Positions 25,656 to 34,844 of a DNA stretch of 38,081 nt are shown one piece after another. The notes under the pieces are model-generated. The model did not search any database and had not been told where the DNA came from. It worked only from the letters and a program-made list of their open reading frames with translations. The stretch comes from Helicobacter cetorum (lineage in GTDB: Bacteria > Campylobacterota > Campylobacteria > Campylobacterales > DZAY01). Where the stretch lies: positions 1 to 38,081 of the forward strand of contig DZAY01000022.1 of assembly GCA_022729735.1 (NCBI GenBank), written 5' to 3'. The position numbers and the translations under genes are program-made. The stretch's first letter is position 1, and every line of letters starts with the position of its first letter.

Positions 25656-25925
25656 ATGCCGAGTATTAGTATGTTTTATGGAATTGTTATCATGATGTTT
25701 TATTACGATAATAAGCAACATCATCTCCCACACATTCATGTAAGGTATCAAGATAAAAAAGCTATTTTTTCAATTGATAATTGCGAAATGATAGAAGGAA
25801 ATCTTCCTATTAAACAACAAAAATTGGTTATGGCTTGGATGGAAATTCATAAAGATGAACTCATAGCAGATTGGGAATTAGCTATGAGTGGTGAGCAACC
25901 ATATAAAATAGAACCTTTGAAATAA
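25656..25925 (+). CDS. DUF4160 protein
   Basis: 89 residues. It opens with MPSISMFYGIVIMMFYYDN and has the HHLPHIHVRYQDKKAIFSI core and a C-terminal WELAMSGEQPYKIEPL, the typical DUF4160 pattern. The function is unknown. These proteins usually sit beside a DUF2442 protein, as here (9 bases downstream), and such pairs have been suspected to be toxin-antitoxin-like; I know of no proof. The ribosome site is poor (AAAGAAAA). The His-rich HHLPHIH could bind metal or be catalytic, which is a guess. Confidence 0.75.
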   Translation: MPSISMFYGIVIMMFYYDNKQHHLPHIHVRYQDKKAIFSIDNCEMIEGNLPIKQQKLVMAWMEIHKDELIADWELAMSGEQPYKIEPLK

Positions 25926-25934
25926 GGATTTAAT

Positions 25935-26171
25935 ATGTTAATTGATGTTATAAATGTTAAACCCAAAAATGATTTTCTACTACTGTTAGAGTTTGAAAAT
26001 GGTGAAATAAAAGAGTTTGATTGTAAAAAATTGTTTGATAAAAAACCTTTTCAAACTCTTCGTGATAAACACTTTTTTCAAAAAGTTAGAGTTGAGTTTG
26101 GCACAGTAGTTTGGTCAGATGAAATAGATATAGCACCTGAAACACTGTATCTTGAGAGTAAAAGTTTATAA
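25935..26171 (+). CDS. DUF2442 protein, partner of DUF4160
   Basis: 78 residues with strands around DFLLLLEFENGEIKEFDCKKLF and a C-terminal FGTVVWSDEIDIAPETLYLES, the DUF2442 signature. The function is unknown. It follows the DUF4160 gene after 9 bases, with AAGGA before the ATG. Together they form a small two-gene cassette between a transporter and a cysteine synthase. It resembles the antitoxin half of some predicted modules. Confidence 0.75.
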   Translation: MLIDVINVKPKNDFLLLLEFENGEIKEFDCKKLFDKKPFQTLRDKHFFQKVRVEFGTVVWSDEIDIAPETLYLESKSL

Positions 26172-26183
26172 AAAGGATAGTTT

Positions 26184-27098
26184 ATGAAAATTGCAAATAG
26201 TGTGAGTGAATTAATAGGAAATACACCTATATTAGCTCTTAATAATTTATGTAAAGATTTGGGTTCTATGATTTATGGAAAATGTGAATTTCTAAATCCC
26301 ACAAGTTCAGTTAAAGATAGAGTTGCACTAAATATGATAAAAGATGCTCTAAATAGTGGAAAAATTAATTTAGATAGCACAATAATTGAGCCAACAAGTG
26401 GAAATACAGGAGTTGCACTTGCAAGTATTTGTGCTTCACTTGGAATAAAACTAATTCTTACAATGCCAGAATCTATGAGCTTGGAGCGAAGAGCTTTATT
26501 AAAAGCTTTTGGTGCTAAATTGGAATTAACAGATGCAAAGCTTGGAATGAAGGGAGCTATAATAAAAGCTGAAGAGTTAAATAAAGAAATTCCAAACTCA
26601 ATAATTTTGCAACAGTTTGAAAATATTGCAAATCCAAAAGCTCATGAGAGTTCAACTGCAAAAGAAATTTTAGAATCAACGAATGGAGAAATAGATTATT
26701 TTGTTAGTGCTGTTGGCACTGGTGGAACTCTTAGTGGAGTTGGTTTGATTTTAAAACAAAATATTCCAAATATAAAAGTTATCGCTGTTGAACCACTATC
26801 ATCCCCAGTGCTTAGTGGAGGAGTTGCAGGAGTGCATAAAATTCAAGGAATTGGTGCTGGATTTATTCCAAAAGTTTTAAATCAATCTATTTATGATGAG
26901 GTTATTACAGTTTCAAATGAAGATGCTTTTAATTTTGCAAGAGAAGTTGCAAAAAGTGATGGTGTTTTAGTTGGAATTTCAGCTGGTGCAAATTTATGTG
27001 CAAGTTTTGAAGTTGCAAAAAGAGCTAAAGGGCTAAAAATTGTAACCATTTTATGTGATACAGGTGAGCGATATTTAAGTAGTGGATTATATGAATGA
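26184..27098 (+). CDS. cysM: Cysteine synthase (CysK/CysM family)
   Basis: 304 residues, pyridoxal-phosphate fold type II. The PLP lysine is K44 in NPTSSVKDRVALNMI; EPTSGNTGVALA binds the substrate carboxylate, and GTGGTLSGVG holds the cofactor phosphate. It makes cysteine from O-acetylserine and sulfide (or thiosulfate for CysM types). The choice between CysK and CysM is not certain; the symbol follows the naming I recall for the Campylobacter homologue. AAGGA lies before the ATG; it overlaps the next gene by 4 bases. Confidence 0.88.
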   Translation: MKIANSVSELIGNTPILALNNLCKDLGSMIYGKCEFLNPTSSVKDRVALNMIKDALNSGKINLDSTIIEPTSGNTGVALASICASLGIKLILTMPESMSLERRALLKAFGAKLELTDAKLGMKGAIIKAEELNKEIPNSIILQQFENIANPKAHESSTAKEILESTNGEIDYFVSAVGTGGTLSGVGLILKQNIPNIKVIAVEPLSSPVLSGGVAGVHKIQGIGAGFIPKVLNQSIYDEVITVSNEDAFNFAREVAKSDGVLVGISAGANLCASFEVAKRAKGLKIVTILCDTGERYLSSGLYE

Positions 27099-27619
27099 AA
27101 GCTCTATTTTTAGATAGAGATGGTGTTATAAATGTAGATAGTGGATATATTTACAAAATAGCTGATTTTGAATTTATCGATGGAATTTTTGAGTTATTAA
27201 AAGAAGCACAAAATAGAAACTATCTGTTAATTGTGGTTACTAATCAATCAGGAATTGCTAAAAACTATTATAGTGAGCAAGATTTTAAGATTTTAACTGC
27301 TTACATGGTTGATGAATTTTTGGAAATGGGTATAAAAATCACAAAAGTTTATCACTGTCCTCATCAAGATAGTGATAATTGTGATTGTCGAAAACCAAAA
27401 TCTGGCATGATTTTGGAAGCGATTAAAAAATTTGGAATTGATGTAAATAAATCTATTATGATAGGTGATAAAGAGCGAGATATAATATCTGCAAAAAATG
27501 CTAAAGTAAAATATACAATTTTATTAAATCATGAAGATGTAGTTACAGAAGCAAGTTATAAAATTGATAATTTAAGTGAAGCTATATCTATCTTGCAAAA
27601 AATTGATAACCAAAATTAA
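27095..27619 (+). CDS. gmhB: D-glycero-D-manno-heptose-1,7-bisphosphate 7-phosphatase
   Basis: 174 residues, HAD superfamily. LFLDRDGVIN has the nucleophile D7 and acid D9; VVTNQSGIAK is motif II; a zinc site is formed by C88, H90, C96 and C98 in CPHQ...CDC; and MIGDKERDI is motif IV. It removes the 7-phosphate in synthesis of ADP-heptose for the lipopolysaccharide core. Other heptose genes are not in the window. The ATG overlaps the cysteine synthase stop (ATGA). Confidence 0.9.
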   Translation: MKALFLDRDGVINVDSGYIYKIADFEFIDGIFELLKEAQNRNYLLIVVTNQSGIAKNYYSEQDFKILTAYMVDEFLEMGIKITKVYHCPHQDSDNCDCRKPKSGMILEAIKKFGIDVNKSIMIGDKERDIISAKNAKVKYTILLNHEDVVTEASYKIDNLSEAISILQKIDNQN

Positions 27620-27658
27620 ATCAAAAGTTGCTATTATTAAATCAAAAAAAGGAAAAGT

Positions 27659-28531
27659 ATGAAAGTTGGACTTATTCAGCAAAAGTTTGCAAACTCTAAA
27701 GAGCAAACAATCAAAAATACAATTTCAATGATAAGAGAAGCAAAAGCAAAAGGTGCAGAGCTTGTTGTATTACAAGAGTTACATTGTGGAGAGTATTTTT
27801 GTCAAAGTGAGAATACAGATTTTTTCGATTTGGCACTTGATTTTGAAAATGATAAAAAAATATTTAGCGAAGTTGCAAAAGAGTTAGAAATTGTGCTTGT
27901 TACTTCACTTTTTGAGCGACGAACAGCTGGACTTTATCATAATAGTGCAGTAGTTTTTGAAAAAGATGGAAGTGAAGCTGGAATGTATCGAAAAATGCAC
28001 ATTCCAGATGACCCTGCTTTTTATGAAAAATTTTATTTTACTCCAGGAGATATTGGGTTTAAACCGATAGAAACATCAGTTGGAAAACTTGGAGTGTTAG
28101 TATGTTGGGACCAATGGTATCCTGAAGGTGCAAGAATTATGGCATTAAGTGGTGCTGATATTTTGATTTATCCAACAGCTATTGGATGGTTTGATGGAGA
28201 TAGTGAAGCAGAAAAAGCGAGACAATTAGAAGCTTGGATAACAATTCAAAGGTCGCATTCAGTAGCAAATGGACTATTTGTTGTATCTGTTAATAGAGTT
28301 GGATTTGAAAAAGATAGTAGTGGAGTTTTAGATGGTATTAGATTTTGGGGAAATAGCTTTGTGAGTGGTCCTCAAGGTGAGCTTTTATATAGAGCCTCAA
28401 GTGATAAAGAAGAGATTATAGTCGTTGAAATTGATAAAAAACGAAGTGAAGATGTGCGAAGAATTTGGCCATTTTTGCGAGATAGACGAATAGATGCTTA
28501 TAAACCTATCTTAAAAAGATTTAATGATTAA
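27659..28531 (+). CDS. aguB: N-carbamoylputrescine amidase
   Basis: 290 residues, nitrilase superfamily. The Glu-Lys-Cys triad is visible: E40 in VVLQELHCGEYF, K112 in YRKMHIPDD and C149 in LVCWDQWYPEGAR. The specific surroundings (HCGEYFCQ, IPDDPAFYEKFYFTPGD, WPFLRDRRIDAY) match the putrescine-forming branch of the family. It hydrolyses N-carbamoylputrescine to putrescine, ammonia and carbon dioxide, the last step of polyamine synthesis from agmatine. AAGGA lies before the ATG. Sure to family, fairly sure to substrate. Confidence 0.9.
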   Translation: MKVGLIQQKFANSKEQTIKNTISMIREAKAKGAELVVLQELHCGEYFCQSENTDFFDLALDFENDKKIFSEVAKELEIVLVTSLFERRTAGLYHNSAVVFEKDGSEAGMYRKMHIPDDPAFYEKFYFTPGDIGFKPIETSVGKLGVLVCWDQWYPEGARIMALSGADILIYPTAIGWFDGDSEAEKARQLEAWITIQRSHSVANGLFVVSVNRVGFEKDSSGVLDGIRFWGNSFVSGPQGELLYRASSDKEEIIVVEIDKKRSEDVRRIWPFLRDRRIDAYKPILKRFND

Positions 28532-28543
28532 GTGGAGAAATTA

Positions 28544-29182
28544 ATGAATGGATTATATGCTATCAGTGATGAAATATTAACACCATATACAACAATTTTA
28601 GATAGTTTAAAAAAAGCTTTGGATGGTGGTGTTAAAATTTTTCAATTAAGAGATAAAAACTCTGTAGATATTGAAATTGAAAAAATTTCAATAGATATAC
28701 TTAATTTGTGTCATAAATATGGAGCTATATTTATAATTGATGATAGAGTTGAATTAGTAAAAAAAATTAATGCAGATGGATTGCATATTGGCAAAGATGA
28801 TATATCACTACAAGAAGCAAGAAATATATTAGGTATGGATAAAATAATTGGTGTTTCTTGCTATGGAGATATAGAGTATGCTAAAAAAATGGAAAGTTTA
28901 GGAGCAAATTATGTAGCTTTTGGCTCATTTTTTAGCTCAAAAACTAAACAAAAATCAAGTTTAGTAGATAAATCTATATTAGTTGAAGCAAAAAAGATGT
29001 TGAATATTCCAATATGTGCTATTGGTGGAATAACATCAATAAATGCAAGAGAGTTAATAGAAAATGGTGCTAATATGGTAGCAGTAATTAGTGATTTATG
29101 GAACTCCCACGATATAAAAGCTAAAGCAAAAGAGTATGATGAGCTATTGCAAATATTAAATTCATATACTACGAAAAGGTAA
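28544..29182 (+). CDS. thiE: Thiamine-phosphate synthase (ThiE-like)
   Basis: About 212 residues, TIM barrel. IFQLRDKN near residue 30, FIIDDRVELVKKINADGLHIGKDD, IGVSCYG, VAFGSFFSSKTK and IPICAIGGITSINARELIENGANMVAVIS match ThiE, which joins the thiazole and pyrimidine halves of thiamine. LHIGKDD departs slightly from the commoner HLGQ-D, and FGSFFSSKTK from FGP-F-T-TK; a TenI-like paralogue is therefore possible. ATG at 28544 is preferred over GTG at 28532 because GGAG at 28534-28537 is 6 bases before it. Confidence 0.82.
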   Translation: MNGLYAISDEILTPYTTILDSLKKALDGGVKIFQLRDKNSVDIEIEKISIDILNLCHKYGAIFIIDDRVELVKKINADGLHIGKDDISLQEARNILGMDKIIGVSCYGDIEYAKKMESLGANYVAFGSFFSSKTKQKSSLVDKSILVEAKKMLNIPICAIGGITSINARELIENGANMVAVISDLWNSHDIKAKAKEYDELLQILNSYTTKR

Positions 29183-29194
29183 GACTTTATAATA

Positions 29195-30592
29195 TCAGTA
29201 ATTTAAATTTATAATTGTTCTTAAATGGTCAAACTCATAATTTCTGCTATCATTTTCTTTTTTAACATAAAAAATTCTAGCAGAAAGTCCTTTTATGTTA
29301 GGGATATTGTAATGAAAAATATAATCTTGTTCTTCAGAATATTCTTTTAAGGTTTCTTCTGTTGCTGTCTTTATAAGACTTTTAAATTTTGCATGATAAA
29401 AGCTAAAACTTAAGCCTTTTAAACCAATATTTTTAAAATCATATTTAAATCCTACTTTATGAGCTGTAGTATCTTCTCTGAACTCATTTCTATTAAAAAT
29501 CATACTTGTATATCCTGAATCTCCACCCCAAGGATTTATCACATAACCTTTTGTATTATCATTATATGCCAATAAAAATTCAAATCCTTGTATTTCAGTT
29601 TTTGCTTGAAGACCCCATAAAAATGAATCAATTTCACCATTTTTTATAATTTGTACCCCATTTTTATAATCACTATTTACTTCACCATTTAATAATTTTG
29701 CTTTTGACAAAGGAGTTGTATAACTAAAATCTCCAATATCATCTTGTTTTAAAAGCTGTGCAGAAAATGTTGTTTTAAATTTACCAATAGGGAATATATA
29801 ATCTAAATCAGCATAAGCACTATTTAAAATACCCCAAGCATAATAGTTCCAAAATTGACTTTTAATAGCATCTTTTTTATATGTAATTCCAACTATACTA
29901 ACTCCGTGTGTAGATTTTATACCATTATTTGCACCAAAAGCAGCATCTTTCATACTTTGGAAATTACTTTTTCCATAATTTGGCAACAATCCATAACCAG
30001 CTCCAGCAGTAATACCATACAATCCATCGCCAATTAAATTTTTATCTGCAATTGCTCTTGTGCCATATTGAATTTTTTCTAAATGTGTAAAACTAAGATT
30101 CAAGTCATTTATTTTGCTAATTTTTATTGTTGTAGCTTGAAAAATATTTGGTATAAATGTAACACTATTTTCAGTAAGTGGAGATTTGAACTCTTGTTTT
30201 CCGTAAATAATCTCACCAAAAGAGCCTTTATATTTTATATATGCCTCTCCTAATATTGAGTAGTTTTCATAATTATCTCCAAAAAGCCCTCCAGCTATTT
30301 GATTATAACCATTTTTATTTTTATAACTATCTTTAGTAAATCCACTATCATGTACTGTATAAAATCCAGCTCCAACTGAAATTCCATTTAATGGGGCTGT
30401 TTCATACTTTAATTTAGCACCTATGGCACTACCAGTTGAAGCAATTGTATTTGATAATGTTGTATCAATATGAATTAATCTAACATATCCACTTACTTTT
30501 CCATTTGATACAGAATCTGCTACTGTATCTGCAAACATATAAATAACAGATAGTCCAAAAAAAGATAATTTGCTTAATAATTGGCACTTCAT
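29195..30592 (-). CDS. Second outer-membrane porin, OprD/MOMP-like
   Basis: 465 residues with an N-terminal signal (hydrophobic stretch to about residue 20, then AD-TVADS) and a beta-barrel pattern with many Tyr, Gly and Asn. KLKYETAPLNGISVGAGFYTVHDSG parallels the KTAPLYGVSTTLGFYTS of the first porin at 2080, so they are distant homologues. It ends in Ile-Asn-Leu-Asn-Tyr, an aromatic C-terminus as in barrels. AGGGA lies before the ATG. The gene starts 28 bases after the chemoreceptor on the same strand, so the two are probably co-transcribed. The solute is unknown. Confidence 0.8.
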   Translation of the reverse strand: MKCQLLSKLSFFGLSVIYMFADTVADSVSNGKVSGYVRLIHIDTTLSNTIASTGSAIGAKLKYETAPLNGISVGAGFYTVHDSGFTKDSYKNKNGYNQIAGGLFGDNYENYSILGEAYIKYKGSFGEIIYGKQEFKSPLTENSVTFIPNIFQATTIKISKINDLNLSFTHLEKIQYGTRAIADKNLIGDGLYGITAGAGYGLLPNYGKSNFQSMKDAAFGANNGIKSTHGVSIVGITYKKDAIKSQFWNYYAWGILNSAYADLDYIFPIGKFKTTFSAQLLKQDDIGDFSYTTPLSKAKLLNGEVNSDYKNGVQIIKNGEIDSFLWGLQAKTEIQGFEFLLAYNDNTKGYVINPWGGDSGYTSMIFNRNEFREDTTAHKVGFKYDFKNIGLKGLSFSFYHAKFKSLIKTATEETLKEYSEEQDYIFHYNIPNIKGLSARIFYVKKENDSRNYEFDHLRTIINLNY

Positions 30593-30620
30593 TATTGTTC
30601 CCTATTTTTATTTTTTAAAT

Positions 30621-32567
30621 TCAAGTTTTAAATTTATTTAATTTTTCATTTAATTCATCAGTTATAGTATGTAAATGTTTAGCAACATTTGCTATTTCCT
30701 CCACACTTCTTGCATTAGAACTAGAAAATTGATTTATTTTTTCTATAAGATTATTTATTTCTTCAGAATTTTTTGAAATATTTATAGAATTTTTAACACT
30801 ATTTTCAGTTATCACAACAGCCTGACTCATGACACTGTTAGTTTGATTTATATTATCCTCAACAACAGTTGATAAATCAACCAAATGTTCAACAATTTTT
30901 GAATTCTTATTCATCTGCTCACTTGTATCAACTATTGCTTGAACTATTACATTTATAGTTACATCTATTTCTTGAAGAGATTTTTGAGTTCTTTCAGCTA
31001 ACTTTCTAACTTCATCAGCAACAACAGCAAATCCTCTACCATGCTCACCAGCTCTTGCTGCTTCGATAGCTGCATTAAGTGCTAATAGGTTTGTTTGGTC
31101 AGCAATATCTGCTATAACACTTAAAATATTTTTAGTTTGCTCTGCATCACGACTTAGTTCGTTTAATTTATGAGCTAATTCTATTTCACTTGAAGATGAT
31201 TCTTGAATTTTACTAGTCATTTCATGTACTTTCTTACTAGCAATAGATAATATATTTTTAGCTTCCAATATTTCTTGTCTCATATCTTCAGCTTCTTTTT
31301 TAGTATTCTGAATTATCTCTTTTGTAGTCACTGTTTTTAAAACGGTTTGATTTACAATATCAACTTCATTTTCAACAGTTTTTCCAATAGCATTAGATGT
31401 CGCACTTAGCTCTGATGATATAGAAGCATTTTCAATAGAAATATTTTTCGCTTCATTGATTGAATGTTGAACTTTATCAATAAATTGGTCAATATATTTT
31501 GAAATTTCACCCAATTCATCACTTGAGTTTATATTTAATCTTTGTGTTAAATCCCCATTACCTGAAGATAACTCTTTAGCTAATTCTATAACTTTACCCA
31601 AAGGCTTTTTAACAGTACGATTAATAATTATAATAATAATTGTTAATAAAAGCATATCAATTATAACCATTGCTACAACTTGTTGTATATATGAGTTTCT
31701 TGCTTTGTCTATTGCTTCATTTACAATTTTTATATCTTTTAATGCAACAAAATAACCCAATATATCACCATTTATATCTTTTAATGGATGTGATACAATA
31801 AAACAGTTGTTTGATACAGAAGTTAATTTTTCTATGTTTTCAACTGTTAAATCATTTACTATATTTAAATTTAAACTATCAAGCTTATTTGCTATAAAAT
31901 AGTTTCCTATATTTATGTTACTACTTGCATAATCTTGATTTAAGTTTTTATATTCAGATTTTAAAACCAGTATAGATTCCATATTGTCTTCTTGTTTTAG
32001 CTCTCTTAATATTGAAGGAAATCCTGTTGTAAGTTCGATTGAACCTATATAATTATTATTGTCAAATATTGGTGCAAAACCTCTAAATAATAATCCATCT
32101 CTTCCTATTTCAAGCACAGAAAACGGCTTCTTTTCTTGCATTACTTTTACAATAGATTTTCTAAATTGTTTTAAATCTTCACCTTTTTTATCTGTCCAAC
32201 TTCTTAAAAAACTAAAACCATCTTTTGTGTGAATGTGTATTCTTATTTTTTTTAAATTTGTATTTTCTCTAAAAATATTTTCTATATCTTTTAATATAGA
32301 GCCAACCAATTCATGATTATTTTGTTTTAAAGCATTTTTAATATCTTGATTATGACTTAAAGCTAATATGTTTGTAGTTGCTACAAAATGTTTTAACTCA
32401 ATTTTTCTATCTAATGTACTTGTAATAGAACTAACCTCTTTTTCATAAACACTCTCTTTGATTTCAGAAATTCCTTTCCACGATATACCTAATATAATCA
32501 TAAGACCAAATACTAAAGCACCTATTAAAGGCACATGTATCTTTGTTGAAATTGATACTTTCTTCAA
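30621..32567 (-). CDS. Methyl-accepting chemotaxis protein with double-Cache sensor
   Basis: 648 residues. Membrane segments lie near residues 11-30 and 297-318. The periplasmic part contains [39 protein letters not shown] and [21 protein letters not shown], which fits the dCache_3 type. A HAMP region ([21 protein letters not shown]) and the signalling tip [20 protein letters not shown] follow. It starts with TTG, with GGAG 7 bases upstream; no better ATG is near. The C-terminus ends in NKFKT without a methylase-binding pentapeptide, like the other receptor in the window. It heads a two-gene unit with a porin. The ligand is unknown. Confidence 0.88.
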   Translation of the reverse strand: MKKVSISTKIHVPLIGALVFGLMIILGISWKGISEIKESVYEKEVSSITSTLDRKIELKHFVATTNILALSHNQDIKNALKQNNHELVGSILKDIENIFRENTNLKKIRIHIHTKDGFSFLRSWTDKKGEDLKQFRKSIVKVMQEKKPFSVLEIGRDGLLFRGFAPIFDNNNYIGSIELTTGFPSILRELKQEDNMESILVLKSEYKNLNQDYASSNINIGNYFIANKLDSLNLNIVNDLTVENIEKLTSVSNNCFIVSHPLKDINGDILGYFVALKDIKIVNEAIDKARNSYIQQVVAMVIIDMLLLTIIIIIINRTVKKPLGKVIELAKELSSGNGDLTQRLNINSSDELGEISKYIDQFIDKVQHSINEAKNISIENASISSELSATSNAIGKTVENEVDIVNQTVLKTVTTKEIIQNTKKEAEDMRQEILEAKNILSIASKKVHEMTSKIQESSSSEIELAHKLNELSRDAEQTKNILSVIADIADQTNLLALNAAIEAARAGEHGRGFAVVADEVRKLAERTQKSLQEIDVTINVIVQAIVDTSEQMNKNSKIVEHLVDLSTVVEDNINQTNSVMSQAVVITENSVKNSINISKNSEEINNLIEKINQFSSSNARSVEEIANVAKHLHTITDELNEKLNKFKT

Positions 32568-32594
32568 AATTATTCTCCTTTTTTTATAATAGTT

Positions 32595-32628
32595 ATTATA
32601 TCAAATAATATTTGTATATATCAAATAA
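32595..32628 (-). promoter_or_regulatory. Promoter with paired 12-base direct repeats, chemoreceptor gene
   Basis: On the minus strand the sequence TTATTTGATATA occurs twice (32628-32617 and 32608-32597), exactly 20 bases apart, two DNA turns. The second copy runs into TATAAT (32600-32595), a perfect -10 box about 28 bases before the TTG start. The repeats may be binding sites on one DNA face for a regulator. They are AT-only except for one G, so chance cannot be excluded. Confidence 0.45.
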
Positions 32629-32766
32629 ATATCATTTTTTTACTCGAAATAACATCTTAATTATAAATAATACTCTTTATATTATAAAATTATCTTTAAA
32701 TATATTTTTTAACTATTTAATGTTAAAGATTAGATGATGGATAAGTTTTTTAAGTTATTGAGATTT

Positions 32767-33246
32767 TTATTTAGTTAAAGTTTTGCAGAGGTCGTTTTCT
32801 TCTGAATTGCTTTGAGCTGTTGAATCACATTTAAAAGTGCCATTCTCATCTTCATATGTAAAATCTATTGTTTTCCCATATACATTTACAATATATTGAT
32901 TTTTTGTAGCTTCGACTCCACTCCAGCTCCAACCACAACTATCAGAGTTAGTTTCTCTTATTAGTGGAGTTTGTAGCACTCCTTCAAATAGTTCTGTTGT
33001 CGAAGTTTTATTTAAATCAGATGGATATACACTTCCACACGATTTACCACTTAAAAGTGCTTTTGATTTAAATGTTGCAATGCCAGAGCGAATTGCTGAA
33101 ATTTCGCTCTTAAGCTTTGCGATACAAGCATCTTCTCTGCTTCCAGCCATTCGAGGAATGGCTACACCAGCTAATATGCCCAAAATAACAATCACAAATA
33201 TAAGCTCTATCATTGTAAAAGCTTTTTTGTGATTTAGATTTACCAT
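32767..33246 (-). CDS. Type IV pilin-like/pseudopilin protein 2
   Basis: 159 residues. Short leader (MVNLNHKKA), then FTMIELIFVIVILGILAGVAIPRM, the class III prepilin helix with Glu at +5. The residue before Phe is Ala instead of the usual Gly, so cleavage by the prepilin peptidase may be less efficient. The C-terminal half has several Cys (CIAKL, SGKSCGSVY, DSCGW, FKCDS, NDLCK) that could form disulfides. It overlaps pilin gene 1 by 7 bases. Role: a minor pilin or pseudopilin of a type II secretion, type IV pilus or DNA-uptake machine; no other machine genes lie in the window. Confidence 0.85.
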   Translation of the reverse strand: MVNLNHKKAFTMIELIFVIVILGILAGVAIPRMAGSREDACIAKLKSEISAIRSGIATFKSKALLSGKSCGSVYPSDLNKTSTTELFEGVLQTPLIRETNSDSCGWSWSGVEATKNQYIVNVYGKTIDFTYEDENGTFKCDSTAQSNSEENDLCKTLTK

Positions 33247-33752
33247 TGAACTTTATTTCCTTGAATAGATATATTCATATCAGATAAATCCATCTCTTTT
33301 AAAATAGTACATACAAGACCATCATTTGACCTATTTAGCATAACTCTTATGTTTGTATCTTTTGTTATTGCTTTATCACCATCATTTTTTGCTGATGCTG
33401 CATCAGAAGTTAATACTACATTTGTTGTTAGATTTGACTCTGTTAAAACAAGTTTTACACAAGTATCAGTTGGAGTTGTTGCTGTTGGGTCTAAATATAA
33501 AAATTCCTGTTCCCCTGAAGTTTTAGTCCAAACATTTGTATCTAAATTTACAGCATTAGATATACTTGCTTCTCTTTGTCCCATTGCCCAAGCTGGAACT
33601 GCCTGAATAGCTGTTGATACATCTGATTTAACACTTGCTGCTTTTGCATCATTTTGAGTTGCTGCCAATTTTGGTAATGCCACAGCTGCCAAAACACCTA
33701 AAATAACGATTACAAAGATTAACTCTATCATTGTAAAACCCGACCTTCTCAT
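33240..33752 (-). CDS. Type IV pilin-like/pseudopilin protein 1
   Basis: 170 residues. MRRSG leader followed by FTMIELIFVIVILGVLAAVALPKL, the canonical Gly-Phe prepilin cleavage site with Glu at +5. The rest (TQNDAKAASVKSDVSTAIQAVPAW onward, two Cys later) fits a periplasmic pseudopilin head. It is the first gene of a two-pilin unit. A ribosome site AAGGAG lies before the ATG. The leader and helix are nearly identical to those of the neighbouring pilin, suggesting duplication, while the heads have diverged. Confidence 0.87.
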   Translation of the reverse strand: MRRSGFTMIELIFVIVILGVLAAVALPKLAATQNDAKAASVKSDVSTAIQAVPAWAMGQREASISNAVNLDTNVWTKTSGEQEFLYLDPTATTPTDTCVKLVLTESNLTTNVVLTSDAASAKNDGDKAITKDTNIRVMLNRSNDGLVCTILKEMDLSDMNISIQGNKVQW

Positions 33753-33863
33753 ATAAGACTCCTTTAAAGTTTAATTAGGACATAATCCAATTTTTAAGTT
33801 AAAAAATTAACTATCGATATGTTACTATTCTAAATCTAAAATATTTATAAAAAGGATAACAAT

Positions 33864-34844
33864 TTGGTAAATCTTGATATAAAAGGTTTCAAACTCAAAC
33901 CATTTAACATTCAAGCAAAAGAGATAATGGAGTACTATTTATCATTCACAAAGACAGAAGTTAGTGATTATACATTTGCTCAAAACTTCATTTGGTTATC
34001 AAGCTCAAGTGGTTTTTATACCATTGTGAATGATACTTTTTGTCTATTTATTCTTAGTGGAGGTGATATTCATATGCTTTTGCCTCCACTTGGAAAAAGA
34101 GAAAATATTAATGATGCAATTATTCAATGTTTTGATATTATGAATACAAATAATAGTTCTAAATACTACTCAAGAATTGATTATGTTTGTGAAACATTTT
34201 TGCAAGATTTTGTAAATTATTTAGAAGAAGGAACTATGATTTTTGAGATACTTCAAGACTATTTAGTAGAAAAAAAGCTTGTAGATTATGTTTATAATAC
34301 AGATGATTTAATAGATTTAAAAGGTAATAGTTACCACACCAAACGAAATGAGATAAATAAATTTAGAAAAGTTTATGAAAATCATAAAGTTGAAGAGTTA
34401 GTGCCAAATATTCACGGTAAAGAGATAATGAATTTATTGAATAGATGGATTCAAAATAGAATTAAATATATGCCAAAAGAAGAGATGGATAGCTTTTTAG
34501 ATGGTATTAATTTAGAGCGAGATGCGATTAAGAGAATTTTAAAGTATTATAATGAGTTATCACTGATTGGAACTGTGCTTTTTATTAATGAGCAATTAGT
34601 TGGCTTTACAGTTGGAGAAAAGTTATTAAATAATACAGCTTCAATTTTAATTGAAAAGACAGATTTTGATATTTTAGGTTCAGCTCAATTTATCTTTAGA
34701 GAATTTTGTAAGGTTTTAAAAGCCAAATATGATTGCAAATATATAAATGTTGGTGATGATATGGGATTTGAGAATTTAAAAAAGGTAAAACTTTCATATA
34801 GACCTACAAGATTAGTTCCAAAATATACGATATATCAGAAATGA
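33864..34844 (+). CDS. DUF2156 protein (phosphatidylglycerol lysyltransferase C-terminal-like)
   Basis: 326 residues, without membrane segments. NFIWLSSSSGFYTIVNDTFCLF, LLPPLG near the N-terminal third and the second GNAT-like half (LIGTVLFINEQLVGFTVGEKL, FREFC, YINVGDDMGFENLKKVKLSYRP) fit DUF2156, the soluble domain related to aminoacyl-lipid transferases. In this stand-alone form the substrate is unknown. It starts with TTG; AAAGGA lies about 8 bases upstream. It overlaps the GNAT gene (ATGA) and begins a plus-strand trio. Confidence 0.8.
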   Translation: MVNLDIKGFKLKPFNIQAKEIMEYYLSFTKTEVSDYTFAQNFIWLSSSSGFYTIVNDTFCLFILSGGDIHMLLPPLGKRENINDAIIQCFDIMNTNNSSKYYSRIDYVCETFLQDFVNYLEEGTMIFEILQDYLVEKKLVDYVYNTDDLIDLKGNSYHTKRNEINKFRKVYENHKVEELVPNIHGKEIMNLLNRWIQNRIKYMPKEEMDSFLDGINLERDAIKRILKYYNELSLIGTVLFINEQLVGFTVGEKLLNNTASILIEKTDFDILGSAQFIFREFCKVLKAKYDCKYINVGDDMGFENLKKVKLSYRPTRLVPKYTIYQK

